Shown piece after piece: positions 1 to 9,922 of a stretch of DNA of 64,000 nucleotides; positions within the stretch are counted from its first letter, which is position 1, and each line of letters opens with the position of its first letter. The notes below the pieces were generated by a model. The model did no database searches. It was not told where the DNA came from and saw only the letters and a program-made list of their open reading frames with translations. Position numbers and translations under genes: made by a program. Source of the stretch: CAWJFP01 sp963842155 (lineage in GTDB: Bacteria; Pseudomonadota; Alphaproteobacteria; JACZXZ01); NCBI GenBank assembly GCA_963842155.1, contig CAWJFP010000014.1, positions 62,001-126,000 of the forward strand, given 5' to 3'.

Positions 1-761
1 CCGGTGCGGGTCTCGCCCGTGAAGGTGATCGCGTCGACGCCTTGATGCTGGGTCAGGAGCTCGCCGGCCGATTTGGGGCCGAAGCCGTGAATCACGTTGT
101 AGACGCCCTTGGGCACGCCGACGGCGTTCATCACCTCGCCGAGAAGCGCGGCCGTGGAGGGCGTTTCCTCGGATGGCTTCACCACCACCGCATTGCCGCA
201 GGCGAGCGCCGGCGCCACCTTCCACGTCATCAACAGAAGCGGCAGGTTCCAGGGCGAGATCACGCCGATCACGCCCTTGGGGACGCGCAAGGCGTAATTG
301 AGCGCGCCCGCACCGTCGGGCGTCGCCGTCTGAAAGAACTCGCTCGGCGTCGTGCGCACCACGTCGGCGAACATCTTGAAGTTGGCCGCCCCGCGCGGGA
401 TGTCGAGATGCGAAGCGAGGGAAGCGGGCTTGCCCGTATCCGCCACCTCGGCTTTTAGAAAATCGTCGAAGCGACGGTTGATCTCGTCGGCGACCTTGCC
501 GAGCAGCTCGGTGCGCTCCTGCACACTCATGCGGCCCCAGGGACCGGCGAGGGCGGCGCGCGCCGCCATGACCGCAGCGTCCACCTCGGCCGCGCCCGCC
601 TCGGCCACCTGGCCGATGGGCTTGCCCGTCGCCGGAGAGAGGTTGGTGAACCATCTGCCGGTCGTGCCCTCGGTATAGGCGCCGTCGATGAAATGCAGGA
701 TTCGCGTCCCGCCCTCTGCGCTTTTTGCCGCCCGCGCCGTAGCCGCTCTTGGCATTGTCAT
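1..761 (-). CDS. Semialdehyde dehydrogenase of the 2-hydroxymuconate/aminomuconate type, 5' part (C-terminus outside window)
   Basis: NAD-dependent aldehyde dehydrogenase; the visible 253 residues are the N-terminal half of the NAD-binding domain. Family motifs are clear: FIDGAYTEGTTGRWF near the start, PWNLPLLLMTWKVAPALACG around residue 150, VVKPSEETP, and TFTGETRTG close to the window edge. The GETRTG form of the NAD-loop is typical of 2-hydroxymuconic semialdehyde dehydrogenases (XylG/DmpC/AmnC) rather than betaine-aldehyde enzymes. The catalytic Cys and Glu lie beyond the edge. The ATG at 761 is preceded by GGAG at about 11 bases; a second in-frame ATG at 755 is possible. Such enzymes act after extradiol ring cleavage. 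A meta-cleavage cluster lies near 57-62 kb, but nothing links the two. The exact substrate is inferred. Confidence 0.8.
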   Translation of the reverse strand, partial: MTMPRAATARAAKSAEGGTRILHFIDGAYTEGTTGRWFTNLSPATGKPIGQVAEAGAAEVDAAVMAARAALAGPWGRMSVQERTELLGKVADEINRRFDDFLKAEVADTGKPASLASHLDIPRGAANFKMFADVVRTTPSEFFQTATPDGAGALNYALRVPKGVIGVISPWNLPLLLMTWKVAPALACGNAVVVKPSEETPSTAALLGEVMNAVGVPKGVYNVIHGFGPKSAGELLTQHQGVDAITFTGETRT

Positions 762-870
762 GTTGGATTCGGCTCCGTGATCGCCCGCCTGAGGCCCGCA
801 AGGGCCAAACTTGCCTATAGCACGAACGAGGATGCTTAAGGAATTTGCTTTCGCTATATCGGAGGGGACG

Positions 871-930
871 ATGGCGCGTGGCAACGGGAAATCACCGGTG
901 CGAATCTCGCGCGAAGAGGAGGCGAAATGA
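871..930 (+). CDS. Possible 19-codon leader ORF overlapping the DUF1275 gene
   Basis: ATG at 871 is preceded by a strong GGAGGGG ribosome site. The frame encodes MARGNGKSPVRISREEEAK and ends in a TGA that overlaps the next gene's ATG as ATGA (927-930). The last codons of the leader contain the downstream gene's own AGGAGG. This layout suits translational coupling, but no regulatory codon run is evident and expression is unproven. Confidence 0.35.
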   Translation: MARGNGKSPVRISREEEAK

Positions 931-1580
931 CCGCGCAGCCGCAGCCTTTCCGTCCGATGCTGCCGGCCGCGTTGCTTTGCATCGTCGCCGGCTATGTCGA
1001 CGCGGTGGGCTATCTCGCGCTCGGCCATGTCTTCGCCGCCAACATGACGGGAAACACCGTCCTCCTTGCCATCGCCGCCGCGCGCGGTGAGATGCACCTC
1101 GCCACCATCTATGTGGCGACGCTGGTCGCGTTCTTCCTGGGTGCGCTGCTGGCGGCCGCCATCAAGCGGGTCGGGCCCGTCTATCTGCCGCTGCTCCTCG
1201 CCGCGGCGCTATTGGCGCTCGCGCCGACAACGAGCGCGCTGCGCATCTCCTCGCTCCTGCTGCTCGCCGCTTCCATGGGGCTGCAAGGGAGCAGCCTCTC
1301 GACCTTCGGCACCACGAGCCTTCATACCGTCGTCGTCACCGGCACGATCATGAAGCTCGCCGACGGGGTGATCGATCGGCTGTGGCGCACGGCCTCGACC
1401 CGCGCCAAGCCCTCGAGCGAGACCTTGCCGCTCCTGACCGTCGCCTGGGTCAGCTATGGGGTGGGCGCGGCGGCGGGCGCCGTCGCGATCGACCATATCG
1501 GCCGCTCGCTTCTTGTTCCCGCCTTGCTGCTGCTGCTGACCGCCGGCGATCTCGCCTTCACGCAAGCGCGCGGGAAATAG
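927..1580 (+). CDS. DUF1275 (YoaK-type) membrane protein
   Basis: Integral membrane protein of 217 residues that fits the DUF1275/YoaK family in length and motifs. The N-terminal segment has a GYVDAVGYLALGHVFAANMTGN core typical in position and sequence, with further hydrophobic helices at about 45-70, 80-110, 150-175 and 185-205. A strong AGGAGG lies 6 bases before the ATG. Function in this family is not established; transport or membrane stress roles have been suggested. The gene converges on the xdhC-like gene with only 24 bases between the stops, so it is transcribed independently of the cox operon. Confidence 0.8.
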   Translation: MTAQPQPFRPMLPAALLCIVAGYVDAVGYLALGHVFAANMTGNTVLLAIAAARGEMHLATIYVATLVAFFLGALLAAAIKRVGPVYLPLLLAAALLALAPTTSALRISSLLLLAASMGLQGSSLSTFGTTSLHTVVVTGTIMKLADGVIDRLWRTASTRAKPSSETLPLLTVAWVSYGVGAAAGAVAIDHIGRSLLVPALLLLLTAGDLAFTQARGK

Positions 1581-1604
1581 CGGCGACGCGCCGCTCGCCC
1601 GGCA

Positions 1605-2486
1605 TCAATGCGGGCCGCGGGACGCCGCGCTCTCGCCGGAAGCCGAAGACCGTTCGTCGGCGCCGGGCCGCGCCTCGTCTCTCCCCGCGCCCGCGCCGCC
1701 ATTGCGCTCGCGCACGATGGCGGCGAGGATGGAAAGCGCGATCTCGGCGGGAGTCACGGCGCCGATATCGAGTCCCGCGGGCGCTATGAGCCGCGCCAGG
1801 GTCTCGGCGGGCACGCCCTCCGCGGCCATGCGCGCGCGCAGCACGTCGGCCTTGCGCCGGCTCGCCACCAAGGAGACGCGGGCCGCCGGGGAAAGCAGCG
1901 CCGCGCGCAAGGCCTCGCGATCGCGCTTGCCTTGCGTGGCGACGACGATCTGCACATCGTCCCGCCAAGGGCGGTCGGCAAGGCCAAAGCCCTCGATGAA
2001 GCGGTCCGCGCCGGCGAAGCCTTCGCGCTCGGCCGCATCGGCTGCGACCGTGACGACGAAGCCGAGACCGCGCGCGAGACGGCTGAGCGCGTGGGCGACC
2101 GGCGAGGCGCCGAGAATGACGATCTCGGGCCGCGGCAGCACGGGCTCGATGAAGAGCTCGAGCGTGCCGCCGCTCGGGCAATTGTTGTTATGCGCCTCCA
2201 TTCCGGGGAACCGCGCATCCTCCTCCGAGCGCTCGCTGGGGCGCACGCGGATGAGGCGCGGCTTGCCGTCGGCAAGCGCCTGGGCCGCCGCCTTGCGCAC
2301 CGCCGTGGCCGCGCAGCCGCTGCCGAGCCAGCCGACCAGGCTGCCATCGGCGCGCACCACCGCCTTGGCCCCTGCCTTGACCGAGGTCGCGTCCTCGGTG
2401 CGCAGCACGGTGGCCAGCGCGAAGGGCTGATAATCGTCCTTGAGATGCCGCATGCATTCGAGGATGTCGTCGTCGCGATCGGTCAT
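1605..2486 (-). CDS. XdhC/CoxI-family molybdenum-cofactor maturation protein, last gene of the cox operon
   Basis: Role: insertion or sulfuration of the molybdenum cofactor in xanthine dehydrogenase-family hydroxylases, here presumably CO dehydrogenase. The 293-residue protein has the XdhC_CoxI N-terminal domain (about residues 10-75, with GSGCAATAV) and a C-terminal Rossmann domain (about 120-260) starting IVILGASPVAHALSRLARG. The ATG at 2486 is chosen because GGGAGG lies 6 bases upstream. An earlier ATG at 2504 would overlap the coxE stop as ATGA. The last 30 residues are low-complexity and poorly conserved. Its position directly after coxE is like coxF/coxI genes of known carboxidotrophs; which of the two it matches cannot be decided by eye. 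Confidence 0.8.
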   Translation of the reverse strand: MTDRDDDILECMRHLKDDYQPFALATVLRTEDATSVKAGAKAVVRADGSLVGWLGSGCAATAVRKAAAQALADGKPRLIRVRPSERSEEDARFPGMEAHNNNCPSGGTLELFIEPVLPRPEIVILGASPVAHALSRLARGLGFVVTVAADAAEREGFAGADRFIEGFGLADRPWRDDVQIVVATQGKRDREALRAALLSPAARVSLVASRRKADVLRARMAAEGVPAETLARLIAPAGLDIGAVTPAEIALSILAAIVRERNGGAGAGRDEARPGADERSSASGESAASRGPH

Positions 2487-2500
2487 CGAGATCCTCCCGA

Positions 2501-3694
2501 TCATAGCCGGGCGAGCAGCGGCTCGAGCGCCGCCAGCGAGGCCAGATTATGCGCCGGCGCGAAGAGGTCGATATGCGGCAGCGCCGCGGCCATGCCCCCC
2601 GCGACCGGCTCGTAGCCCTGCCATCCGGCCATGGGGTTGAGCCAGACGATGCGCCGCGCGCGGCGCCTTATGGCGGCAAGCGCCTCGGCCAGTGCTGCGG
2701 GATCGCCGGTATCGTAGCCGTCGCTCACCACGATCACGGCGGCGCGGCGGCCAAGCAGGCGTGCCGCGTGGTGACGCTCGAATTCCGCCAGGCTTTCGCC
2801 GATACGCGTCCCGCCCGACCAGCCGGCCGAGATCAGCGACAAGCGATCGAGCGCGCGTTGCGGCTCGCGCTCGCGCAGCACCTCGCCGATCGAGACCAGC
2901 CTGGTGTGGAAGACGAAGGCCTCGGCGTCGGCGAAATGCGCCAGGATGCCGCGCAGGAAGCGAAGGAAGAACGCGCTGTACTGGCTCATCGAGCCGCTCA
3001 CGTCGAGCAGCACGACGAGCCGCAAGGGCTTGGGGCGGCGCCGGCGGAACAGGGGATTGAAGGGCGCCCCGCCGGTGGCGATGCTCGCGCGTATGGTGCG
3101 GCGGAAATCGAGCGCGCGGCCGCGGCGCGCGGCGCTGCGCCGGCGCGTGAGCCGGTCGCGCATGCGCGCGGCCAGGCGCGCGGCCAGCAGTGCCGCCTGC
3201 TCGAGCGCGGCCGGATCGTTGAGATGGCGCAGATCGGTCGTCGCGAGCGATTCCTGGTCGCTCGCGCCCCGCGTGCGCCCGCGCCCGTCGGCGGGCGCGC
3301 CATGCTCGCCGCGCTCGACCGAATCCGGCAGCCCGGGAACGCCGCGCGGCGCCGCTTCATCCGCCGCGCGCTTGAGCCCCTTGGCGAGGCCGGGCGCCGA
3401 GCCGAAGACGCGGGACTTCATGCCGCGACCGAGCCAATAGGCATCGAACAGCTCGTCGAACTTGGCCCAATCCGTTTGCCGCCCGCAGAGAACGGCACGG
3501 AGCCCCGCGCGCAGCTCCGTGGGCTGCGGCAAGCCGTCGGCGCGCAGCCAATCGAGCAAATCCATCGCCTCGGGCAGGCCTACGGGAAAGCCGTTATGCC
3601 GCGCCTGGCGCACGAAGCCCACGACGCGGCGCGCCACGGCGCGACCGCCCTCCGACAAGCTCGACCGCAAGGGCTCAACCACGCGCCGCGGCAT
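2501..3694 (-). CDS. coxE: CoxE, VWA-domain protein for CO dehydrogenase maturation
   Basis: A 397-residue CoxE-like von Willebrand factor A protein. An Arg-rich N-terminal half leads into the VWA fold, with the MIDAS motif DVSGSM beginning at about residue 231 and a later VVSDGYDTGD. In Oligotropha carboxidovorans CoxD and CoxE act together to assemble the [CuSMoO2] site of CO dehydrogenase. The start at 3694 follows GGAGG and overlaps the coxD 3' end by 20 bases, indicating translational coupling. A much longer open frame continues upstream, but it runs antisense-like through coxD and has no CoxE similarity. The stop overlaps a possible downstream start as ATGA. Confidence 0.88.
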   Translation of the reverse strand: MPRRVVEPLRSSLSEGGRAVARRVVGFVRQARHNGFPVGLPEAMDLLDWLRADGLPQPTELRAGLRAVLCGRQTDWAKFDELFDAYWLGRGMKSRVFGSAPGLAKGLKRAADEAAPRGVPGLPDSVERGEHGAPADGRGRTRGASDQESLATTDLRHLNDPAALEQAALLAARLAARMRDRLTRRRSAARRGRALDFRRTIRASIATGGAPFNPLFRRRRPKPLRLVVLLDVSGSMSQYSAFFLRFLRGILAHFADAEAFVFHTRLVSIGEVLREREPQRALDRLSLISAGWSGGTRIGESLAEFERHHAARLLGRRAAVIVVSDGYDTGDPAALAEALAAIRRRARRIVWLNPMAGWQGYEPVAGGMAAALPHIDLFAPAHNLASLAALEPLLARL

Positions 3695-4595
3695 GATCCC
3701 GTCCTCCGGCCGCCGCGGCGGCGAGCCGCTCGGCCAGCACCGGCGGCACCCGCCCGCGATCCTGCTGCGTCTTGAGCAGGCAGAGCAGCGTCTCATAAAG
3801 CAGCTCGGGCTCGTCGCGCAGATCCTTGATGCCGAGGCCGACCAGGGCCGCGGCCCAGTCGAGCGTCTCGGCAAGGCCCGGCCGCTTGCGCAGCTCCTCC
3901 CGCCGGATGGCGTGCACGAAGCGCGCGATCTGCTGCGCCAGCTCGATCTCGATATGCGGCTGATGTGCGAGGATGATGCGCAGCTCCTTGTCCTCGCTCG
4001 GGTAGTCGACATAGTGATAGAGGCAGCGCCGGCGCAGCGCGTCGCCCAGCTCGCGCGTGCCGTTCGAGGTGAGCACCACCATCGGGATCGAGGTCGCCTT
4101 GACGGTGCCGATCTCGGGAATGCTGACCTGATATTCGGAGAGCAGCTCCAGGAGGAAGGCCTCGAACTCCTCGTCGGCGCGGTCGATCTCGTCGATCAGC
4201 AGCACCGGCGAGCGCGGGCGCGTGATGGCCTGCAAAAGCGGCCGCTCGAGAAGATATTCGCGCGAAAAGAGATGCCGCTCGCGCTCTTCCGCCGAGACGC
4301 CTTCCTCGGCGCGGAGCTGGATGGCGAGAAGCTGGCGGCGATAGTTCCATTCATAGACCGCGGTCGCCGTGTCGAGCCCCTCATAGCATTGCAGGCGGAT
4401 GAGCTCGGTGTCCCAAAGCCGCGCGAGCGCCGCCGCGACGGCCGTCTTGCCGACACCGGGATCGCCCTCGAGCAGCAGCGGCCGCTCGAGCTTGCGCATC
4501 AGCAGAAGCGCCATGGCGAGCTGCGGATCGGCAATATAGCCGGCGGCGGCAAGCCGCTCGGCAATTTCGGCGCGGGACGGCACTTCGCTTGACAT
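3675..4595 (-). CDS. coxD: CoxD, MoxR-type AAA+ ATPase for CO dehydrogenase maturation
   Basis: A 306-residue MoxR-family AAA+ protein. The Walker A motif GDPGVGKT is at residues 44-51, Walker B is VLLIDEIDRADEEFE, sensor 1 is VLTSNGTRELG, and the arginine-finger region is LRRRCLYHYVDYP. CoxD is described as a partially unfolding ATPase that supports sulfur and copper insertion into CoxL. ATG 4595 was chosen because MSSEVPSRAEIAERL matches the usual family N-terminus. The frame stays open to 4730, but that extension is Pro/Arg-rich and covers the hairpin at 4661-4689. The Shine-Dalgarno is weak, consistent with reduced expression relative to coxMSL. Confidence 0.88.
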   Translation of the reverse strand: MSSEVPSRAEIAERLAAAGYIADPQLAMALLLMRKLERPLLLEGDPGVGKTAVAAALARLWDTELIRLQCYEGLDTATAVYEWNYRRQLLAIQLRAEEGVSAEERERHLFSREYLLERPLLQAITRPRSPVLLIDEIDRADEEFEAFLLELLSEYQVSIPEIGTVKATSIPMVVLTSNGTRELGDALRRRCLYHYVDYPSEDKELRIILAHQPHIEIELAQQIARFVHAIRREELRKRPGLAETLDWAAALVGLGIKDLRDEPELLYETLLCLLKTQQDRGRVPPVLAERLAAAAAGGRDHAAARG

Positions 4596-4660
4596 CAGCA
4601 ACCCGGACGCAACCTGCGATACCTGGAAATAGTGCGCCTGCGCCCGCGGTTCCAGAGGAT

Positions 4661-4689
4661 TTCGCCGCCCGGCTTGCCCGGGCGGCGAA
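4661..4689 (-). other. Strong hairpin between coxL and coxD
   Basis: Perfect 12-base inverted repeat TTCGCCGCCCGG / CCGGGCGGCGAA around the loop CTTGC. It lies in the 150-base gap between the structural genes coxMSL and the maturation gene coxD. No T-run follows on the minus strand, so it is more likely a transcript-processing or 3'-end stabilising element, or a partial terminator, than a full intrinsic terminator. Confidence 0.55.
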
Positions 4690-4745
4690 CTCGGGCAGGC
4701 GGCGGCGCGGTTGCGAGCATCAAGATGCATGCGGCGGCTTGCGCG

Positions 4746-7147
<2,402 letters not shown>

Positions 7148-7148
<1 letters not shown>

Positions 7149-7642
7149 TATTCGGCGGCCTCCTTGGCCCCTTGCAGCTTGATGGCGGCGTATTGGATCG
7201 CCTTCACGATGTTCTGATAGCCGGTGCAGCGGCAGATATTGCCCGAAATGCCGAGGCGGATCTGCGCCTCGGTCGGGTTCGGGATCTCCTGCAGCAGGCG
7301 ATAGGCGCGCAGCACCATGCCGGGGGTGCAGAAGCCGCATTGCAGCCCATGCTCCTGGGCGAAGCCCTCCTGGAGGGGATGGAGCGTGCCGTCGGCGGCC
7401 GCCATCCCCTCGATGGAGAGAAGCTCGCCCCCGTCCGCCTGCACCGCGAAGACGGTGCAGCTCTTGACCGACCTGCCGTTGAGATCGACCGTACAGGCGC
7501 CGCAATGCGAGGTATCGCAGCCGATATGCGGGCCGGTCAAATAGAGCTGTTCGCGCAAGAAATGGATGAGCAGCGTGCGCGGCTCGACCAGCGCCTCGAC
7601 GACCTGCCCGTTGATCTTGAGCTTGATCTGCTTCTTGGCCAT
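7148..7642 (-). CDS. coxS: CO dehydrogenase small (2x[2Fe-2S]) subunit
   Basis: Iron-sulfur subunit of 164 residues passing electrons from the Mo-Cu site to FAD. The N-terminal plant-type ferredoxin domain has GCDTSHCGACTVDLNG and a further Cys at VKSC. The C-terminal domain has CGFCTPGM and CRCTGYQNIVKAI, giving all eight expected cluster Cys residues. ATG 7642 has AAAGGAG about 12 bases upstream, inside the end of coxM, and lies 4 bases past the coxM stop. Gene order M-S-L is that of known cox operons. Confidence 0.95.
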
Positions 7643-7646
7643 CGCC

Positions 7647-8516
7647 TTATGCTCCTTTGGCGCGGGACAGCGCGCGCTCGATGGCGCGACGGACCACGAC
7701 GCCCGCGACATGGGTCCGGTATTCGGCCGGACCGCGGAGGTCCGAGGCCGGCTTGGTGATGGCGCGCGCGGCGGCGGCGGCCGCCTTGATGGCGTCCGGC
7801 CCCGCCTTGCCGCCGACGAGCGCCTTGGCCGCGTCGCCCGCGAAGAGCGGCGTGTCGCCAAGATTGGTCAGGGCGATCGCGGCGCTTTTGCAATTGCCGC
7901 CCGCGAGGGTGAGGATGACCGCGGCGGCAGCCACGGCATAATCGCCGATCTTGCGCTTGATCTTCTCATAGGCCCAGCCGTGGCCGGCGGGGGGCGCCGC
8001 GAAGGAAATCTCGGTCAGCACCTCGCCGGCTTTGAGCGAGGTGAAGAAGGCGGCCTGATAGAAGGAGCGCGCCGTCAGCTCGCGCTTGCCGCCGGGGCCC
8101 ACCGCCAGATAGGTGGCATCGAGGGCCTGCATCACGGCCGGGAGATCGTTGCCCGGGTCGCCGTTGGCGACATTGCCGCCCACGGTGCCGCAATAGCGCA
8201 CCTGGGGATCGGCGATGACGAGCGAGGCCTCGCGCAGGATCGGGCAGCGCTTGGCGAGCAGCTCGGACGCGATGATCTCATGCTGGGTGGTGAGCGCGCC
8301 GATCCTGATCCGGCCGCCCTCCTCCTTGATGCCCTTCAGCTCGCCGAGCGCGCCCAGGTCGACAAGATGGCTGGGCGTGGCGAGACGCAGCTTCATCATC
8401 GGGATGAGGCTATGGCCGCCCGCGATCGCGCGACCCTCGTCACCGAAGCCGGACAGCAGCTTGACCGCCTCGTCGACCGAGCGCGGCCGATGATATTCAA
8501 AGGTACCTGGTATCAT
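7647..8516 (-). CDS. coxM: CO dehydrogenase medium (FAD) subunit
   Basis: Flavoprotein subunit of 289 residues. The two FAD-binding motifs of the family are intact: AGGHSLIPMMKLRLA near residue 35 and TVGGNVANGDPGNDLPA near residue 105. The C-terminal CO_deh_flav_C domain follows. The start at MIPGTFEYHRP (8516) has GGGAGGACGC directly upstream; an in-frame ATG four codons earlier is less likely. It is the first gene of the operon, so the cox promoter should lie in 8517-9095. Confidence 0.93.
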   Translation of the reverse strand: MIPGTFEYHRPRSVDEAVKLLSGFGDEGRAIAGGHSLIPMMKLRLATPSHLVDLGALGELKGIKEEGGRIRIGALTTQHEIIASELLAKRCPILREASLVIADPQVRYCGTVGGNVANGDPGNDLPAVMQALDATYLAVGPGGKRELTARSFYQAAFFTSLKAGEVLTEISFAAPPAGHGWAYEKIKRKIGDYAVAAAAVILTLAGGNCKSAAIALTNLGDTPLFAGDAAKALVGGKAGPDAIKAAAAAARAITKPASDLRGPAEYRTHVAGVVVRRAIERALSRAKGA

Positions 8517-9095
8517 GCGTCCTCCCACCGAAACCGGCGCCGGCGCTTGAAACAGGCCGGTCGCTCAGCAGAAAAGCAAGGCGGCGGACGGCGTGAAGGG
8601 ACAGATCGGCCCTTCGGCAAACAAGGATACGCCTCGCCCGCGGCGACCTTTTTGTCATTCCTTGCGGCAAGCATATCCGCGGCCGCTCGCCGGGTGGCAG
8701 GTGAAAGACCGAAAAGCGCCGCTTTTGCACGAAATGCGGCAAAATCCGCACGAACGGCGGGCCCCCCGCTAGCCGTCGATTATCGAGGAGGAAATACCGG
8801 CGGTTCGCCGATGCAAAGGCCCGGGATTACCCGTCCAAATAGACAGGGCCAAGCCGGCACCACAACTTGGCGCCCAAGTGATAATCGAAATATTACCAAA
8901 GCATTACGCCGACAGTTACGCAATGACAATATTTACATCGCCGGCTTTCTTCAGGCTGCTCCATCAGGCCGAATGGCCATCAATTCCCTGCGGGCGCGGT
9001 ATGTTATTTGCGAAGACTCCTGCTTTGCTTCTAGGCAGCTATGCGTCGCGCATGTTATAGGGGCCGATCTCCCCCGGACCCGACAGGAAGACCCC
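8517..9095. promoter_or_regulatory. Divergent intergenic region holding the cox promoter; two short palindromes
   Basis: No convincing gene in these 579 bases. They separate coxM (leftward) from the exported-protein gene (rightward), so both promoters must lie here. A perfect 15-base palindrome AAAAGCGCCGCTTTT sits at 8712-8726. Next to it are arms TGCGG/CCGCA (8735-8739, 8746-8750). Both are 196-234 bases upstream of coxM. An AT-rich stretch at about 8875-8945 stands out against the GC-rich background and could be the rightward promoter. No clear -35/-10 pair was identified; operator roles are inference. Confidence 0.4.
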
Positions 9096-9881
9096 ATGCG
9101 CCTGCTTCAGAACGGATTGCTTGGCCTCGCAGCCATCTCGGCGGCGATGATTTTTGCTGCTCTCGCCGCGGCCGAGGCGGCGGAGGCGGATCTCATCGTC
9201 GCGCAGATCGATTACGCCAATGCTGCCGTGCTGGTGGAGGTAAACGGCGTGCCGGCCTTTCTTGCTGGCGAGCCGACCGATGCTCACCAGTCCAACGGCG
9301 ACAGCCGCGGGCTGCTCAGTACCTGGATGATCGCCGGCGCGAACGCGGTGACGGCGCGCGCCGAGAAGCGCGGCCAGGGCGAGCTCAAGGTCACCGTCAC
9401 CATCATGTCCCGCGGAGCGGCCGAGCCGCTCGCCAAGGCGGAGTTCACGGCGCCAGGCGCCAAGACGCTCACCGTCAATGCGCAAAACCTGCCGCGCTGG
9501 TCCTGGCAGGACGCCGCCCCCTGGAATGGGAAGGACGAGGAGGTGATCGCCTCGGTGAACAAGTTCTATCAGGCGGTCTTGACCAAGGACGATGCCGCGG
9601 TAGCGAAGATGACGGCGTCATTCTGGGCCGACATGCGCGCCCTGTTCGGGCCGTCGATGGACGAGGCGCACCGGGTCTTCAACGAGGAGCTCGCTAAATC
9701 CGCAGTCAGGCCCCTGCCGCCGCTTCGCGTGACGCGCTATCAGAACGGCCGGATCATTCATGTAGGCCCCTCCGACGGCACCACCGATGCGCCGGTCGCC
9801 GCCGATCTTGGCAATGGCGATCGGCTCGAGACCGGCGAATGGTGGGCGCTTATCGGCGGCAACTGGCAGGTCATCCATTAG
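9096..9881 (+). CDS. Exported protein of unknown function next to the cox operon
   Basis: 261 residues with a signal peptide (MRLLQNGLLGLAAISAAMIFAALAAAEAAEA, cleaved near residue 30). The mature part begins ADLIVAQIDYANAAVLVEVNGVPAFLAGEP, which resembles a beta-sandwich start. The second half carries KFYQAVLTKDDAAVAKMTASFWADM, suggesting a small alpha/beta domain, and ends in a Trp-containing NGDRLETGEWWALIGGNWQVIH. AGGAAG precedes ATG 9096. The open frame extends far upstream, but that part runs against the cox genes and is non-coding. It is divergent from coxM and converges on the MHYT regulator. I do not recognise the family; a periplasmic accessory role is possible but unproven. Confidence 0.65.
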   Translation: MRLLQNGLLGLAAISAAMIFAALAAAEAAEADLIVAQIDYANAAVLVEVNGVPAFLAGEPTDAHQSNGDSRGLLSTWMIAGANAVTARAEKRGQGELKVTVTIMSRGAAEPLAKAEFTAPGAKTLTVNAQNLPRWSWQDAAPWNGKDEEVIASVNKFYQAVLTKDDAAVAKMTASFWADMRALFGPSMDEAHRVFNEELAKSAVRPLPPLRVTRYQNGRIIHVGPSDGTTDAPVAADLGNGDRLETGEWWALIGGNWQVIH

Positions 9882-9900
9882 GGCCGCCAGCGGCGGCCCT
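9880..9900. terminator. Candidate bidirectional terminator hairpin
   Basis: Perfect 9-base stem AGGGCCGCC / GGCGGCCCT with an AGC loop, starting within the stop codon of the exported-protein gene and lying between two convergent genes. There is no T-tract, so termination strength is uncertain. Confidence 0.5.
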
Positions 9901-9922
9901 GCTGCGGCGTCTTGCGATCGAG

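Noticed and set aside
7566..9095. Long N-terminal extension of the exported protein
   Set aside because: It runs antisense to coxS and coxM; the signal peptide and AGGAAG fix the start at 9096.
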